From Antrihabitans stalactiti (GTDB lineage Bacteria > Actinomycetota > Actinomycetes > Mycobacteriales > Mycobacteriaceae), in the NCBI RefSeq assembly GCF_012932915.1, contig NZ_VCQU01000013.1, positions 109,630 through 173,629 on the forward strand: 64,000 bases of DNA, in the 5' to 3' direction. The position numbers were made by a program, and so were the translations under genes. The notes under the pieces were generated by a model. The model was not told the DNA's origin, made no database searches, and saw only the letters and a program-made list of their open reading frames with translations. Shown here piece after piece: positions 24,298 to 33,670 of this stretch. Every line of letters begins with the position of its first letter. Positions within the stretch are counted from its first letter, which is position 1.

Positions 24298-26144
24298 TGG
24301 CGACTCAGCTGCTGCGAGTAGCGACTGCAGGTAGCGTCGACGACGGAAAGTCGACGTTGATCGGACGGTTGCTGTACGACTCCAAGTCCGCGTTCGAAGA
24401 CCAGATGGAAGCCGTCGAACGGTCGAGCCGTGAACGAGGCGAAGAACATACCAACCTCGCCTTGCTGACCGACGGGCTGCGCGCCGAGCGCGAACAGGGC
24501 ATCACGATCGACGTCGCACATCGCTATTTCGCAACGCCGAGAAGAAAATTCATCATCGCGGACACCCCGGGCCACGAGCAGTACACCCGCAACATGGTCA
24601 CCGGCGCATCGACCGCTGACCTGGCGTTGATCCTGATCGACGCGCGAAAGGGCGTGCTGGAGCAGACCCGCCGCCATTCGTTCATCGCCAGCCTTCTCGG
24701 CATCCCGCACCTCGTGCTGTGCGTGAACAAGATGGACCTCGTCGACTGGTCGCAGGAACGCTTCGACGAGATCCGGGAGGAATTCCGGCAGTTCGCGATG
24801 AAGCTGGATGTGCACGATCTGACGTTCGTGCCGGTCAGCGCGCTGCTCGGCGACAACATCGTCGACCGCAGCAGCCACATGCCGTGGTACGACGGCGCGC
24901 CGTTGCTGCATCTCATGGAGCACGTGCACATCTCGTCGGACCGCAACCTGATCGATGCGCGGTTCCCTGTGCAGTATGTGATCCGGCCGCAGCAGCAGAG
25001 CGACGCTGTGCTGCACGACTTTCGCGGATACGCGGGGACTGTCGCGAGTGGAGTGTTCAAGCCCGGCGACGATGTGATTGCGCTGCCGTCGGGTTTCACC
25101 ACGAAAGTGAAAGCGATCTGGGGTCCGGGCGGCACGGTCGTCGAGGAGGCGTTCGCGCCATCGGCGGTGTGTATGGAGTTGGAACGCAACGTCGATGTCG
25201 GCCGGGGAGATGTGCTGTGCCGTCCCAACAATCGGCCGCTGGTGGGTCGTGAAATCGACGCGATGGTGTGTTGGTTCGCCGATTCGGCGACGCTGTCGAA
25301 AGACGCGAAGTACACGGTCCTGCACACGACGCGGGCAGTGCGAGGTCAGATCGCGCGTCTGGACTATCGCCTCGACGTCAACACCTTGCATCGCGACGAG
25401 TCTGCAGAATCGTTGTCGCTCAACGAACTCGGCCGCATTCAACTGCGAACACAGCAGCCGCTGCTGTTCGATCCGTACCGCAGAAACCGCGTGACCGGCA
25501 GCTTCGTGCTGGTCGACGAGTCGACCAACAACACGGTGGCTGCGGGAATGATCCTGGGACCGACCTTGTCGGCGTCGAAGGTGGTGTGGCACACCGGTGC
25601 GGTCAAGCGAGAGGAGCGCGCCACGCGCGGTGCGACAGTCTGGCTGACCGGGCTGTCTGCCAGCGGAAAGTCCACCGTGGCAGTCGAACTGGAAAGGCTA
25701 CTCGTCGCGGCAGGTCACCCGGCATATCGGTTGGACGGTGACAATCTGCGGACCAGCTTGAACTCCGACCTCACCTTCGACCGTGCGGACCGTGCCGAGA
25801 ACGTCCGCCGGGTCGGCGCGGTCGCGCAGCTCTTCGCCGACGCGGGAACGATCGCGGTTGCCTGCCTGATCAGTCCGTATGCGCAGGACCGCGACCGCAT
25901 TCGCGCCCAACACGAAGCTGCCGGAATCGAATTCGTCGAGGTGTTCATCGACACTCCGATCGAGCTGTGTGAACAGCGCGATCCCAAGGGCATGTACGCC
26001 AAAGCGCGCGCGGGAGAGATCCGTGGGTTCACCGGCGTCGATGAACCCTATGAGGCGCCGCGCCGCCCCGAGTTGGTGCTTCGGCCCAGCGACGGCGGTC
26101 CGACCGACCACGCGATTCGCATTATGGAATTCTTGAACCTATGA
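24297..26144 (+). CDS. cysNC: bifunctional sulfate adenylyltransferase large subunit / APS kinase
   Basis: 615 residues from the ATG at 24297, whose A is also the last base of the cysD stop. The CysN GTPase half has GSVDDGKST, the DTPGH switch and NKMD, followed by beta-barrel domains. From about residue 440 comes an APS kinase domain with Walker [10 protein letters not shown] (near 455), DGDN and [10 protein letters not shown]. The fusion converts sulfate to APS and then to PAPS in one complex with CysD. PAPS is the donor for the sulfotransferase encoded divergently. Stop overlaps cysQ by 4 nt. Confidence 0.95.
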   Translation: MATQLLRVATAGSVDDGKSTLIGRLLYDSKSAFEDQMEAVERSSRERGEEHTNLALLTDGLRAEREQGITIDVAHRYFATPRRKFIIADTPGHEQYTRNMVTGASTADLALILIDARKGVLEQTRRHSFIASLLGIPHLVLCVNKMDLVDWSQERFDEIREEFRQFAMKLDVHDLTFVPVSALLGDNIVDRSSHMPWYDGAPLLHLMEHVHISSDRNLIDARFPVQYVIRPQQQSDAVLHDFRGYAGTVASGVFKPGDDVIALPSGFTTKVKAIWGPGGTVVEEAFAPSAVCMELERNVDVGRGDVLCRPNNRPLVGREIDAMVCWFADSATLSKDAKYTVLHTTRAVRGQIARLDYRLDVNTLHRDESAESLSLNELGRIQLRTQQPLLFDPYRRNRVTGSFVLVDESTNNTVAAGMILGPTLSASKVVWHTGAVKREERATRGATVWLTGLSASGKSTVAVELERLLVAAGHPAYRLDGDNLRTSLNSDLTFDRADRAENVRRVGAVAQLFADAGTIAVACLISPYAQDRDRIRAQHEAAGIEFVEVFIDTPIELCEQRDPKGMYAKARAGEIRGFTGVDEPYEAPRRPELVLRPSDGGPTDHAIRIMEFLNL

Positions 26145-26890
26145 CTGTCGTCTCAGATGCTCGCCTCGCAGCCGAACTTGCCGCCGAGGCAGGCGAATTG
26201 CTGCTGCTGTTGCGTGACGCCGAAGCCGGGACCATCGACGGTCGCGAGCTCGGGCGCAAAGGCGACAACGCGTCGAACGTCTTGTTGCTCGATCGACTCG
26301 CGGCTGAGCGCCCAGACGACGCCGTGTTGTCGGAGGAATCGGCGGACGACAAGGCTCGGCTGACTGCGGACCGCGTGTGGATCATCGACCCGCTCGACGG
26401 CTCCCGCGAGTACGGTCTGCCGGACCGCGCCGATTGGGCCGTGCACGTCGCACTGTGGACCCGGGGGAGCGGGATCGCCGCCGCAGCGGTCGCGCAGCCC
26501 GCGCTCGGCGCGGTGTATGCGACCGACGAGGTCGGCGCACCGCCGCCCGCCGCTGGCTCCAGGCTGCGAATCCTGGTCAGCGACAGCCGTCCACCGAGTT
26601 TCACCGGTGCTTTGGAGGCCGCACTCGGCGCAGAAATTCGTCCGATGGGCTCAGCAGGCGCCAAGGCGATGGCGGTCCTGCGCGGCGAGGCCGAGGCCTA
26701 TGTCCATGCAGGTGGTCAGTGGGAGTGGGATTCGGCGGCACCGGTCGGCGTTGCTCTTGCCGCGGGTTTGCACTGCTCGCGAATCGACGGAAGCGAGCTG
26801 CAATACAACGAGTCGCACCCCTACCTGCCGGACCTGTTGATCTGCCGACCAGACCTAGCCGATCGGATCCTGCCCCAACTGGTCGGCTAA
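26141..26890 (+). CDS. cysQ: 3'(2'),5'-bisphosphate nucleotidase (PAP phosphatase)
   Basis: 249 residues of the inositol-monophosphatase fold. Metal-binding motifs are present: [16 protein letters not shown] and [16 protein letters not shown]. CysQ hydrolyses 3'-phosphoadenosine 5'-phosphate, the by-product of sulfotransferases and PAPS reductase, to AMP, and may also act on PAPS. Being the fourth coupled gene after IclR-cysD-cysNC, it completes a make-and-recycle set for sulfation. Its last 36 nt overlap the 3' end of the convergent HAD gene. Confidence 0.9.
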   Translation: MTVVSDARLAAELAAEAGELLLLLRDAEAGTIDGRELGRKGDNASNVLLLDRLAAERPDDAVLSEESADDKARLTADRVWIIDPLDGSREYGLPDRADWAVHVALWTRGSGIAAAAVAQPALGAVYATDEVGAPPPAAGSRLRILVSDSRPPSFTGALEAALGAEIRPMGSAGAKAMAVLRGEAEAYVHAGGQWEWDSAAPVGVALAAGLHCSRIDGSELQYNESHPYLPDLLICRPDLADRILPQLVG

Positions 26891-27577
26891 GTCGACGAAA
26901 TCAGCTGCGTTGATGTCGAATTCGTCGTCGTAGGCGGTATCGACGTCGCCGCCGCTACCGAACTCCAGCGGTCGTGCCACAAACGCCGTACGAAAGCCCA
27001 ACTGTGCGGCTGCCCGGATGTCGTACTTATGACTGGCGACCATCATGATCTCGCCGGGTTCCAGGCCCAGGTAGGTCGCGGCCATGCCGTAGATGGCTGG
27101 GTCCGGCTTGAAGGTTCGCGCCATCTCGGCGGTGAAGATCGCATCCCATGGCAGGCCGCCCAGCTTCGACAATCCCACGACGGCACAGACGTCGGCATTC
27201 GACAGTGTCGCGATCGTGAACCGCGAACGTAGGCAGGTCAAACCCTCGACGGCGTCGGGCCACGGCGCCAAGCGCTGCCAGGCCAGGGCGAGGTCGTCGC
27301 GCTCGGGCACCGTCAACTCGTGCAGGTCGAATTCGTCGACCAGTGCATCGAGCGATCGACGATAGACCGACGCCACCGTCGTCCACCGCTCAGGATTCTT
27401 GGGGGCCGCCGTCAGCGCATCGAAGTACGCAGCGCGCCAGCGATTTACGAAAGCCGACCAGTCGACGTCGGGGTAGCGGTCCGCGCCGATTCGCTCGGCC
27501 GCGGTCCGGACTGTGGTGTGGAAATCGGTCGCGGTGCCTTGGACGTCGAACAGCAGAGCTTTCAGGCCTCGAATCAC
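26855..27577 (-). CDS. HAD-family hydrolase, (S)-2-haloacid dehalogenase type
   Basis: 240 residues from GTG 27577. Motif I is FDVQGT: it has the nucleophilic Asp but lacks the second Asp of phosphatases, as in haloacid dehalogenases. Motif II is LSNAD, the Lys lies in FKPDPAIYG, and motif IV reads [10 protein letters not shown]. This fits the type II dehalogenase branch, though many members have other or unknown substrates. Its 5' side is unusual: a family palindrome lies 25-68 nt upstream of the start. The 3' end overlaps cysQ. Confidence 0.8.
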   Translation of the reverse strand: MIRGLKALLFDVQGTATDFHTTVRTAAERIGADRYPDVDWSAFVNRWRAAYFDALTAAPKNPERWTTVASVYRRSLDALVDEFDLHELTVPERDDLALAWQRLAPWPDAVEGLTCLRSRFTIATLSNADVCAVVGLSKLGGLPWDAIFTAEMARTFKPDPAIYGMAATYLGLEPGEIMMVASHKYDIRAAAQLGFRTAFVARPLEFGSGGDVDTAYDDEFDINAADFVDLADQLGQDPIG

Positions 27578-27601
27578 ATCGCCAATACTGCCCCACCACC
27601 C

Positions 27602-27645
27602 TCGTGAGTCCTTTTGGAGTCTATAGACTCCAAAAAGACTCACGA
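27602..27645. repeat. 44-nt palindrome (dispersed family, copy 2)
   Basis: The arms pair along 22 nt with a single mismatch and no loop. Compared with copy 1, one C-G pair is replaced by T-A on both arms. This copy lies between divergent gene starts (27577 minus, 27702 plus), a place where a transcription terminator is not expected. Confidence 0.8.
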
Positions 27646-27667
27646 CCGCAGATGCGGGTGCCATGGC

Positions 27668-27695
27668 TTGTTTGGTCCGCAGTTGCGGATAAGAT
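27668..27695 (+). promoter_or_regulatory. promoter of the molybdate operon, leaderless
   Basis: TTGTTT at 27668-27673 and TAAGAT at 27690-27695 are separated by 16 nt. The GTG start codon at 27702 begins 7 nt after the -10 element and has no Shine-Dalgarno sequence, so transcript and coding region probably start together. Confidence 0.55.
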
Positions 27696-27701
27696 CGCGC
27701 G

Positions 27702-28109
27702 GTGCACACCTTTCGAATCCGAGAAGCCGCCGCGCTGCTCGGTGTGAGTGACGACACGGTCCGACGGTGGGTCGACAGCGGCAGCCTCGATGCGAGCTCT
27801 GACGATGCCGGACGCAAGGTGATCGCAGGCGACGTGCTTGCGGCCTTTGCTCGGTCCAATGCGGCTCCGGCACCGGAGGATCCACTCGGCGTCGGCAGTT
27901 CGGCGCGCAATCGTTTCGTCGGACTTGTCACCAAGGTCGTCGCCGACACGGTGATGGCCCAAGTGGAACTGCAATGCGGACCGTTCACGGTCGTCTCGTT
28001 GATGAGCTCAGAAGCTGTCCGCGAACTGAAACTCGAACCCGGGAGCCTTGCGGTTGCCGTCGTCAAAGCGACGACGGTGATCGTCGAAACTCCAGGAGGA
28101 CGATCGTGA
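27702..28109 (+). CDS. HTH/TOBE-domain molybdate-binding regulator
   Basis: 135 residues from GTG 27702. The N-terminal half is an excisionase/MerR-like helix-turn-helix (IREAAALLGVSDDTVRRWV, residues about 5-55). The C-terminal half is one Mop/TOBE domain (ARNRFVGLVTKVVADTVMAQVELQCG to about residue 130), which binds molybdate. It heads the modABC operon and its stop overlaps the GTG of modA, so it is probably the molybdate-responsive regulator, replacing the larger ModE of other bacteria. Confidence 0.8.
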   Translation: MHTFRIREAAALLGVSDDTVRRWVDSGSLDASSDDAGRKVIAGDVLAAFARSNAAPAPEDPLGVGSSARNRFVGLVTKVVADTVMAQVELQCGPFTVVSLMSSEAVRELKLEPGSLAVAVVKATTVIVETPGGRS

Positions 28110-28864
28110 GACGGTATTTGGCTGTGGCAGCGGCAGTCTCGCTGGCGCTCGTGACCGGCTGTTCATCCGACGACGAAGCCAATACGGACTCGCCGGGTTC
28201 GATCACAGTGTTCGCGGCGGCGTCGCTGAAAAAGACCTTCACCGAACTCGGTGAGCAGTTGAAGGCGGAGAACAAGGGGGCGGACGTCACGTTCAGCTTC
28301 CTTGGCTCGTCCGATCTGGCGGCGCAGATCATCCAAGGCGCGCCGGCTGACGTGTTCGCCTCCGCAGACACCGTAAACATGAAGAAGGTCACCGACGCGG
28401 GCGAGGCCGAGAATCCGGTCGACTTCGCGACCAACACCTTGACGATCGTCACCGCCCCCGGCAATCCCAAGCACATAACGTCGTTCGCGGACCTCGCGAA
28501 AGAGGGCACCCAAGTAGTCGTCTGCGCGCCGCAGGTGCCCTGTGGATCGGCTGCCAAGAAAGTCGAGGAGGCGACCGGTACCGAACTCGAGCCGGTGAGT
28601 GAGGAATCGTCGGTGACCGACGTACTCAACAAGGTCACCTCGGGCCAGGCCGATGCGGGGCTCGTCTACGTGACCGATGCCGCTGGTGCAGGTGACAAAG
28701 TCACGGCGGTTGCGTTTCCGGAGTCCGCGAAGGCCGTCAACACGTACCCGATCGCGACACTGAAGGATTCCCACAACGCCACGCTGGCACAGAAATTCGT
28801 AGCGCTGGTCACCGGTCAGAAGGGCCAAGACGTGCTGCGCAAGGCTGGGTTCGGCACCCCATGA
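28106..28864 (+). CDS. modA: molybdate-binding lipoprotein ModA
   Basis: 252 residues from GTG 28106, with a perfect AGGAGGA 6 nt upstream; this start overlaps the regulator's stop (GTGA). A lipobox (LVTGC) places the lipidated Cys near residue 18. The mature part begins [13 protein letters not shown] and contains [20 protein letters not shown] and [24 protein letters not shown] in order, the oxyanion-binding elements of ModA. It delivers molybdate or tungstate to ModB. Confidence 0.92.
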   Translation: MRRYLAVAAAVSLALVTGCSSDDEANTDSPGSITVFAAASLKKTFTELGEQLKAENKGADVTFSFLGSSDLAAQIIQGAPADVFASADTVNMKKVTDAGEAENPVDFATNTLTIVTAPGNPKHITSFADLAKEGTQVVVCAPQVPCGSAAKKVEEATGTELEPVSEESSVTDVLNKVTSGQADAGLVYVTDAAGAGDKVTAVAFPESAKAVNTYPIATLKDSHNATLAQKFVALVTGQKGQDVLRKAGFGTP

Positions 28865-29667
28865 CGACTCGACGGCAATCCAGCCCGCGGGTCGGGCTGC
28901 CGTCGTGGATCTTCATCCCGGCCATCGTCGGTGGACTGTTCGTCGTCCTGCCGCTGTTCGCGATGCTCGCCACCGTGCAGTGGGGCAACTTCATCGGACT
29001 GATCACCTCCGAATCCTCGCTCGCTGCACTGAAATTGAGTCTCGAGACCGCCTCGGCCAGCACCGCGCTCTGTGTGCTTTTCGGTGTGCCGATGGCAGTA
29101 GTTCTGGCGCGCAGCAATTTTCGTGGCCTACGAGCGCTACGCTCGCTGATCGTTCTGCCCTTGGTGCTGCCGCCGGTCGTGGGCGGCATCGCGCTGCTCT
29201 ACACGTTCGGCCGCAAAGGACTGCTCGGCGAGCAACTCGAATTGCTCGGAATCAAGATCGCCTTCTCGACGACGGCTGTCGTGCTCGCCCAAACCTTCGT
29301 GGCACTGCCCTTTCTCGTCGTGAGCCTCGAAGGTGCGCTCCGGACCGCGGGGCAACGATACGAAGCCGTCGCGGCGACCCTCGGAGCCCGACCGACGACC
29401 GTGCTACGCCGCGTAACGTTGCCCCTGGTTCTGCCCGGTCTCGCTTCGGGCGCGGTCCTCGCGTTCGCCAGGGCGCTGGGCGAATTCGGCGCGACGCTGA
29501 CCTTCGCGGGCAGTCTGCAAGGTGTCACCCGAACGCTTCCACTCGAGATCTATCTGCAGCGTGAGTCCGATCCTGATGCCGCGGTTGCGCTTTCACTCGT
29601 CCTGATCGTCGTTGCCGTCGTCATCGTGGTGGCTGTCCGTGGTCGCGGTTCCGAAGGCGCGCTATGA
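28861..29667 (+). CDS. modB: molybdate ABC transporter permease ModB
   Basis: 268 residues with five to six transmembrane helices. The EAA loop reads [15 protein letters not shown] and is followed by [24 protein letters not shown] as in ModB/CysT permeases. It overlaps modA and modC by 4 nt each (ATGA), so the operon is tightly coupled. Confidence 0.9.
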   Translation: MTTRRQSSPRVGLPSWIFIPAIVGGLFVVLPLFAMLATVQWGNFIGLITSESSLAALKLSLETASASTALCVLFGVPMAVVLARSNFRGLRALRSLIVLPLVLPPVVGGIALLYTFGRKGLLGEQLELLGIKIAFSTTAVVLAQTFVALPFLVVSLEGALRTAGQRYEAVAATLGARPTTVLRRVTLPLVLPGLASGAVLAFARALGEFGATLTFAGSLQGVTRTLPLEIYLQRESDPDAAVALSLVLIVVAVVIVVAVRGRGSEGAL

Positions 29668-30743
29668 CAGGGCTTTTCGTACGCGCAACTGTCGCCGACC
29701 GTGACCTGGACGTCGAGGTAAACGTTCCGTCCGGCACCGTGACGGCGATCCTGGGACCGAACGGAGCAGGCAAATCTACGCTGCTGTCAGTCATCGCCGG
29801 GCTCACACGACCGGACCGTGGCGTCGTCGAACTGGGCGATCGGACGCTCACGGCGACCGAGCTGAAAGTCGCTGTCGCGCCGCATAAGCGAGGTGTGGCG
29901 CTGCTCGCGCAGCGACCGCTGCTGTTTCCGCACCTCACAGTGGCGCACAACGTGGCTTTTGCCCCGCGCAGCGCGGGCGCCACTCGTCGGCACGCAGCTG
30001 CGACGGCCAAGAAGTGGCTGGACGCCGTCGATGCGGCTGACCTCGCCGACCGCAAGCCTGCCCAGCTCAGTGGGGGACAGGCGCAACGCGTTGCCATCGC
30101 CCGTGCGCTCGCCGCCGAACCGCAGTTGCTGCTGCTCGACGAACCGCTCGCGGCCCTCGATGTGACTGCCGCGCCTGCCATTCGAAGTTTGCTGCGGCGA
30201 GTGCTGCGCGGTCCGGGGCGAACGGCCGTCCTCGTCACCCACGATTCGCTCGATGCCTTAGCACTCGCCGATCGGGTGGTCGTGCTGGACGGTGGCCGCG
30301 TCGTCGAAGAAGGCGAAGTGCGCCAAGTGCTTTCGCGGCCGACCAGTGCGTTCGCTGCGCGCGTCGCCGGAATCAACCTGCGCAGCGGCGAGATCGTCGC
30401 CGATGGTGTGCTGCACACAGAATCGGGGGAGACGGTCTACGGTTCGAGCGACGAGGCGTGCAAGCCCGGTGAGCGAGCGGTCGCGGTGTTCGGACCGCGC
30501 TCGGTCGCGGTCTACGCGGAGCTGCCCAACGGGAGCCCTCGCAACCATTTCACGGTCACCGTTGCCGAGATCGAGAACCGCGGTGACCTGGTCCGTATCC
30601 GTGGCGAGGACGATGGACACCACGCCGCGCTGATGGCAGACGTGACGGCTGCGGCTGCCGCTGACTTGGATCTCGCGCCTGGCAGGGTTGTGCAGTTCGT
30701 GGTCAAGGCGACCGAGACCGCCATCTATCCGATCCGGGGCTAG
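29664..30743 (+). CDS. modC: molybdate ABC transporter ATPase ModC
   Basis: 359 residues. Walker A is GPNGAGKST, the signature LSGGQAQR, Walker [13 protein letters not shown] and the switch region VTHDSLDAL. Residues from about 285 form a C-terminal TOBE/Mop domain ([19 protein letters not shown]) that senses molybdate, typical of ModC. It powers ModB. The convergent kinase gene ends only 3 nt downstream (30747). Confidence 0.92.
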   Translation: MTGLFVRATVADRDLDVEVNVPSGTVTAILGPNGAGKSTLLSVIAGLTRPDRGVVELGDRTLTATELKVAVAPHKRGVALLAQRPLLFPHLTVAHNVAFAPRSAGATRRHAAATAKKWLDAVDAADLADRKPAQLSGGQAQRVAIARALAAEPQLLLLDEPLAALDVTAAPAIRSLLRRVLRGPGRTAVLVTHDSLDALALADRVVVLDGGRVVEEGEVRQVLSRPTSAFAARVAGINLRSGEIVADGVLHTESGETVYGSSDEACKPGERAVAVFGPRSVAVYAELPNGSPRNHFTVTVAEIENRGDLVRIRGEDDGHHAALMADVTAAAAADLDLAPGRVVQFVVKATETAIYPIRG

Positions 30744-30746
30744 TCC

Positions 30747-32348
30747 TTACTTGACCAGTTTCGCGATCGCCGGGACCACCTTCGAGATCATGACGGCCTG
30801 CGAGTCGTCGGTCCAATTCTGGTAAGCAGCCACGGCTTCCTTGTCGTCGATGACGACGACCGGCGCCTTCAGGTACGTGATCGAGCTTGGCAGACCACGC
30901 AGGCCGCCACCACCGGCCTCCTTGTCGGAGCGGAAGACGATCACCACGTCGGTCGGGTTGTCACTCGAAAACGAGCCCTCGATCGAATAGACGTCGCTTT
31001 CGCTGATCGTGCGCGGTGACGATTCCCCACTCTTCACCTGGTACTTGGTGTTGTAGACGAAACCGATTCCGCGGAAGAAATCTGCCTGTTTCGACCCGTC
31101 GAGGTCCACGGCGAGCCTGGTGTCGGAGAAGTCCAGTGCGACGATCACCTTGCCGGCAAAGGCGGGGTGGGCCGCCTTCACGTCAGCCAGTGCGGCCGGA
31201 CCGCTCGGGGTTTTGTCCGACGAGCCCGAGTTCCACAAGGTGAAGCCGAGGACGACGGCGACCACCAACGCGGCTGCAGCAGCGATCACGCCCCATTTCC
31301 GCATTTTTGTCGGTGCGGTGCGGACCGTCGGATTGTGCGAGCCGGGGAACGGCGCCGAGCCGGTGAGGTGCGTCGGCGGGCCGATCATGCGCGGACCGGT
31401 GTTCGGTCCAGTGATCGGGGTCGGTCCGGTGATACGCGTCCGCGGACCACTCGTATTCGGACCTTGACCGCCCGAAGCGGCAAACGGCATGCCGCCCGGT
31501 GCGTTGCCGAGCACACTGGCTGCCGCGTTGACGAGGTCGCGGCACGAATTGAACCGCTCGCTCGGATCCTTCGACATCGCAACGGCAATGACCTCGTCGA
31601 TCGCGGGCGGCAAGCCGGGCCGCGTCAGACTGGGCCTTGGCGGCGGACTGTGCAGATGTGCAGACATCACGATGGCTGGCATCGACGAGGGATACGGATT
31701 CTCGCCGGTCAGCATCACGTACAGCGAGCACGCCAGGCTGTAGATATCGGCACGATGATCGAGTTGCAGGCCGGACAACTGCTCCGGCGGCGCGTAGGCG
31801 ATGGTCGCGAGGAAGCTGCCCGTCGTCGTGAGGTTCGCCGTGTCTTCGGTCGACTTCGCGACACCGAAGTCCGTGAGCAGCACACGCTCTTCGTCTTCCG
31901 GGTCGTTCGATCGCGACAGCAAGAAGTTCGCGGGCTTGACGTCACGGTGCAGCAGTCCTCGTCGGTGGGCGAAATCCAGACCCTTGCCGACTTCGCTGAC
32001 GATCCGCAATGCGCGCTGCGGGGTCATCGTCGCGGGACCCAGTTTGACCTCCTCGGCAGCGTCGGTGCCATCGATGTACTGCATCGAGATCCACAGGTTG
32101 TCGTCTTCGCGCCCACGGTTGTACACCGACACGATATTCGGATGATCCAGCGCCGCAGCGAGATTGGCCTCCCGCTCGAACCGTCCAACGAACTCGCGGT
32201 CCTGCGATAGCTCGCTGGAAAGGACTTTGAGCGCGTCTTTCCTCGGCAGGGTCGGATGCTGAGCGAGATAGACCGTTCCCATCCCGCCCGCACCGAGAAC
32301 GCGCTCGATCCGATAGCCGCCGATGATCGATCCGGGCTTCAACGCCAC
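30747..32348 (-). CDS. membrane Ser/Thr protein kinase with extracellular domain
   Basis: 533 residues from GTG 32348, with AAAGGGGG upstream. Kinase domain about 10-270: GAGGMGTVY, ALKVL, HRDVKPAN, intact TDFGVAKS and YAPPEQL. A Gly/Pro/Thr-rich linker leads to one transmembrane helix (about 335-358) and a C-terminal extracytoplasmic domain of about 170 residues. That domain looks like a small alpha/beta fold and is not a PASTA repeat. The two DUF7373-like lipoprotein genes lie immediately upstream on the same strand (31-nt and 37-nt gaps), so they may form one operon and the lipoproteins could be signal or ligand partners. Confidence 0.9.
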   Translation of the reverse strand: MALKPGSIIGGYRIERVLGAGGMGTVYLAQHPTLPRKDALKVLSSELSQDREFVGRFEREANLAAALDHPNIVSVYNRGREDDNLWISMQYIDGTDAAEEVKLGPATMTPQRALRIVSEVGKGLDFAHRRGLLHRDVKPANFLLSRSNDPEDEERVLLTDFGVAKSTEDTANLTTTGSFLATIAYAPPEQLSGLQLDHRADIYSLACSLYVMLTGENPYPSSMPAIVMSAHLHSPPPRPSLTRPGLPPAIDEVIAVAMSKDPSERFNSCRDLVNAAASVLGNAPGGMPFAASGGQGPNTSGPRTRITGPTPITGPNTGPRMIGPPTHLTGSAPFPGSHNPTVRTAPTKMRKWGVIAAAAALVVAVVLGFTLWNSGSSDKTPSGPAALADVKAAHPAFAGKVIVALDFSDTRLAVDLDGSKQADFFRGIGFVYNTKYQVKSGESSPRTISESDVYSIEGSFSSDNPTDVVIVFRSDKEAGGGGLRGLPSSITYLKAPVVVIDDKEAVAAYQNWTDDSQAVMISKVVPAIAKLVK

Positions 32349-32379
32349 CGCGTCATCCCCCTTTGTGCACTCTCGCGAG

Positions 32380-33633
32380 TCATTCGTTGTTCACCAGGAT
32401 CTTTATCTCTGCCGCGGCCTTCTGATAAACATCGTTCATCTGCGAGGACGTGACCTCGAATGCGTAGCGACCTCGTGAACCCAGGCACCAGAACTGCGCG
32501 TAAGCCTGTTTGGTATCGGAGAGCTTGTAGCAGCGAACGGCGGGAAGGCCGTCCGGACTGGCGATCGGCTTGTAGGCGGACTTCAATTCGTCGTAGAACA
32601 GCCCGAGCAATTGCTGCGCGCTCTGGTCGTCCTTGGCGCGATACACCGACGCCGCGCCGGGGGACACGCGATCGACGCCGGCCTTTGCGAAGTTGTCCTC
32701 CGCAATCTTCGAATTGGTCTGGAAGTGGATTCCGCCCCGCTGGTCGTACACAGCCGACTGATGGCTGTCCGGTTCGTCTGCGGGCAGCGTCCGGACCAGC
32801 ATGTTGTCGGTATCGAGCGGGATGTCCTTCAGTTTGTCGTTCGGAGTCGGCTTGAACTGATCCAAGAGTGGAAGCTCCTTCGACAGCGTGGTCTGCGCAG
32901 TCGTCACCAGGTCGGGAAGGGCTTTACGACCCTCGACCCACTGGTAGATCACGTACCTGCCCTTCGGGTAGAACACCGAGATGACGGGCTTTTTGTCGGT
33001 GTTGTCCTCGGTGTAGAGGGCGCGTGCGTCGGGATAGTCGGGCAGCGAGACGGGCTTGGTGTCCGGCACCTTATTGGGGTCGATCAGTGGATCGGGGGCT
33101 TTGTGGGCGGCGAGGAACTCGTCTGCCGCACCTTTGGCCGCGGCGTCGTCGGGAAAGACGAAGACGCCGATGAGCAGTGAGGAAGAATTCTTGTTATCGG
33201 TCGTGCTCGTCTCCGAAGCTCGTCCCGCGATGAAACCGAAGTCCATGTTGTATTTGAATGCCGGTGCGCCGGTTGCCTTCGTGAAGACGGCACCGAAGCC
33301 GTTCGACAACGCCGCAGCGTCGCGAATCGGGAACGTCGGCTGTACGAACCGGGTCAGCGAGTCATCCACCTGTACTGGATTGATCACGTAATTGGCGAGG
33401 CGCTTCGCCTCCCACAATTTGCCTTGACTGTCACTCTTGACGGTCCCAAGCCCCTCGTTCGGGGGCTTCGTCTTGTAGTTGCCGGAATCGAGCGCGTTGA
33501 CGTCAATGGCTGCGTTCGGGTCTATCGGCTTTGCAGACCCCTCGATCGTGCAGCCCGCCACCGTCACAGCCAGAGCGCAACTGAGCACCACTGCGGCCGC
33601 CCTGCGCAGACGTGATCCACCAAAGCTGTTCAT
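32380..33633 (-). CDS. DUF7373-like lipoprotein A
   Basis: 417 residues from the ATG at 33633, which has GGAGGA 7 nt upstream. The lipobox is TVAGC. After the Cys comes a conserved IDVNALDSGNY segment shared with two other proteins of this window (33671-34828 and 45990-47246), followed by long alternating alpha/beta regions with FVFPDDAAAKGAADE, YPDARALYTED and a C-terminal CLGSRGRYAFEV. The family name is from memory and should be checked. The protein is anchored on the outer face of the membrane; function is unknown. Confidence 0.7.
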   Translation of the reverse strand: MNSFGGSRLRRAAAVVLSCALAVTVAGCTIEGSAKPIDPNAAIDVNALDSGNYKTKPPNEGLGTVKSDSQGKLWEAKRLANYVINPVQVDDSLTRFVQPTFPIRDAAALSNGFGAVFTKATGAPAFKYNMDFGFIAGRASETSTTDNKNSSSLLIGVFVFPDDAAAKGAADEFLAAHKAPDPLIDPNKVPDTKPVSLPDYPDARALYTEDNTDKKPVISVFYPKGRYVIYQWVEGRKALPDLVTTAQTTLSKELPLLDQFKPTPNDKLKDIPLDTDNMLVRTLPADEPDSHQSAVYDQRGGIHFQTNSKIAEDNFAKAGVDRVSPGAASVYRAKDDQSAQQLLGLFYDELKSAYKPIASPDGLPAVRCYKLSDTKQAYAQFWCLGSRGRYAFEVTSSQMNDVYQKAAAEIKILVNNE

Positions 33634-33670
33634 CGTGTCCTCCCCATTCCCCAATACGAAATCGAATCTA

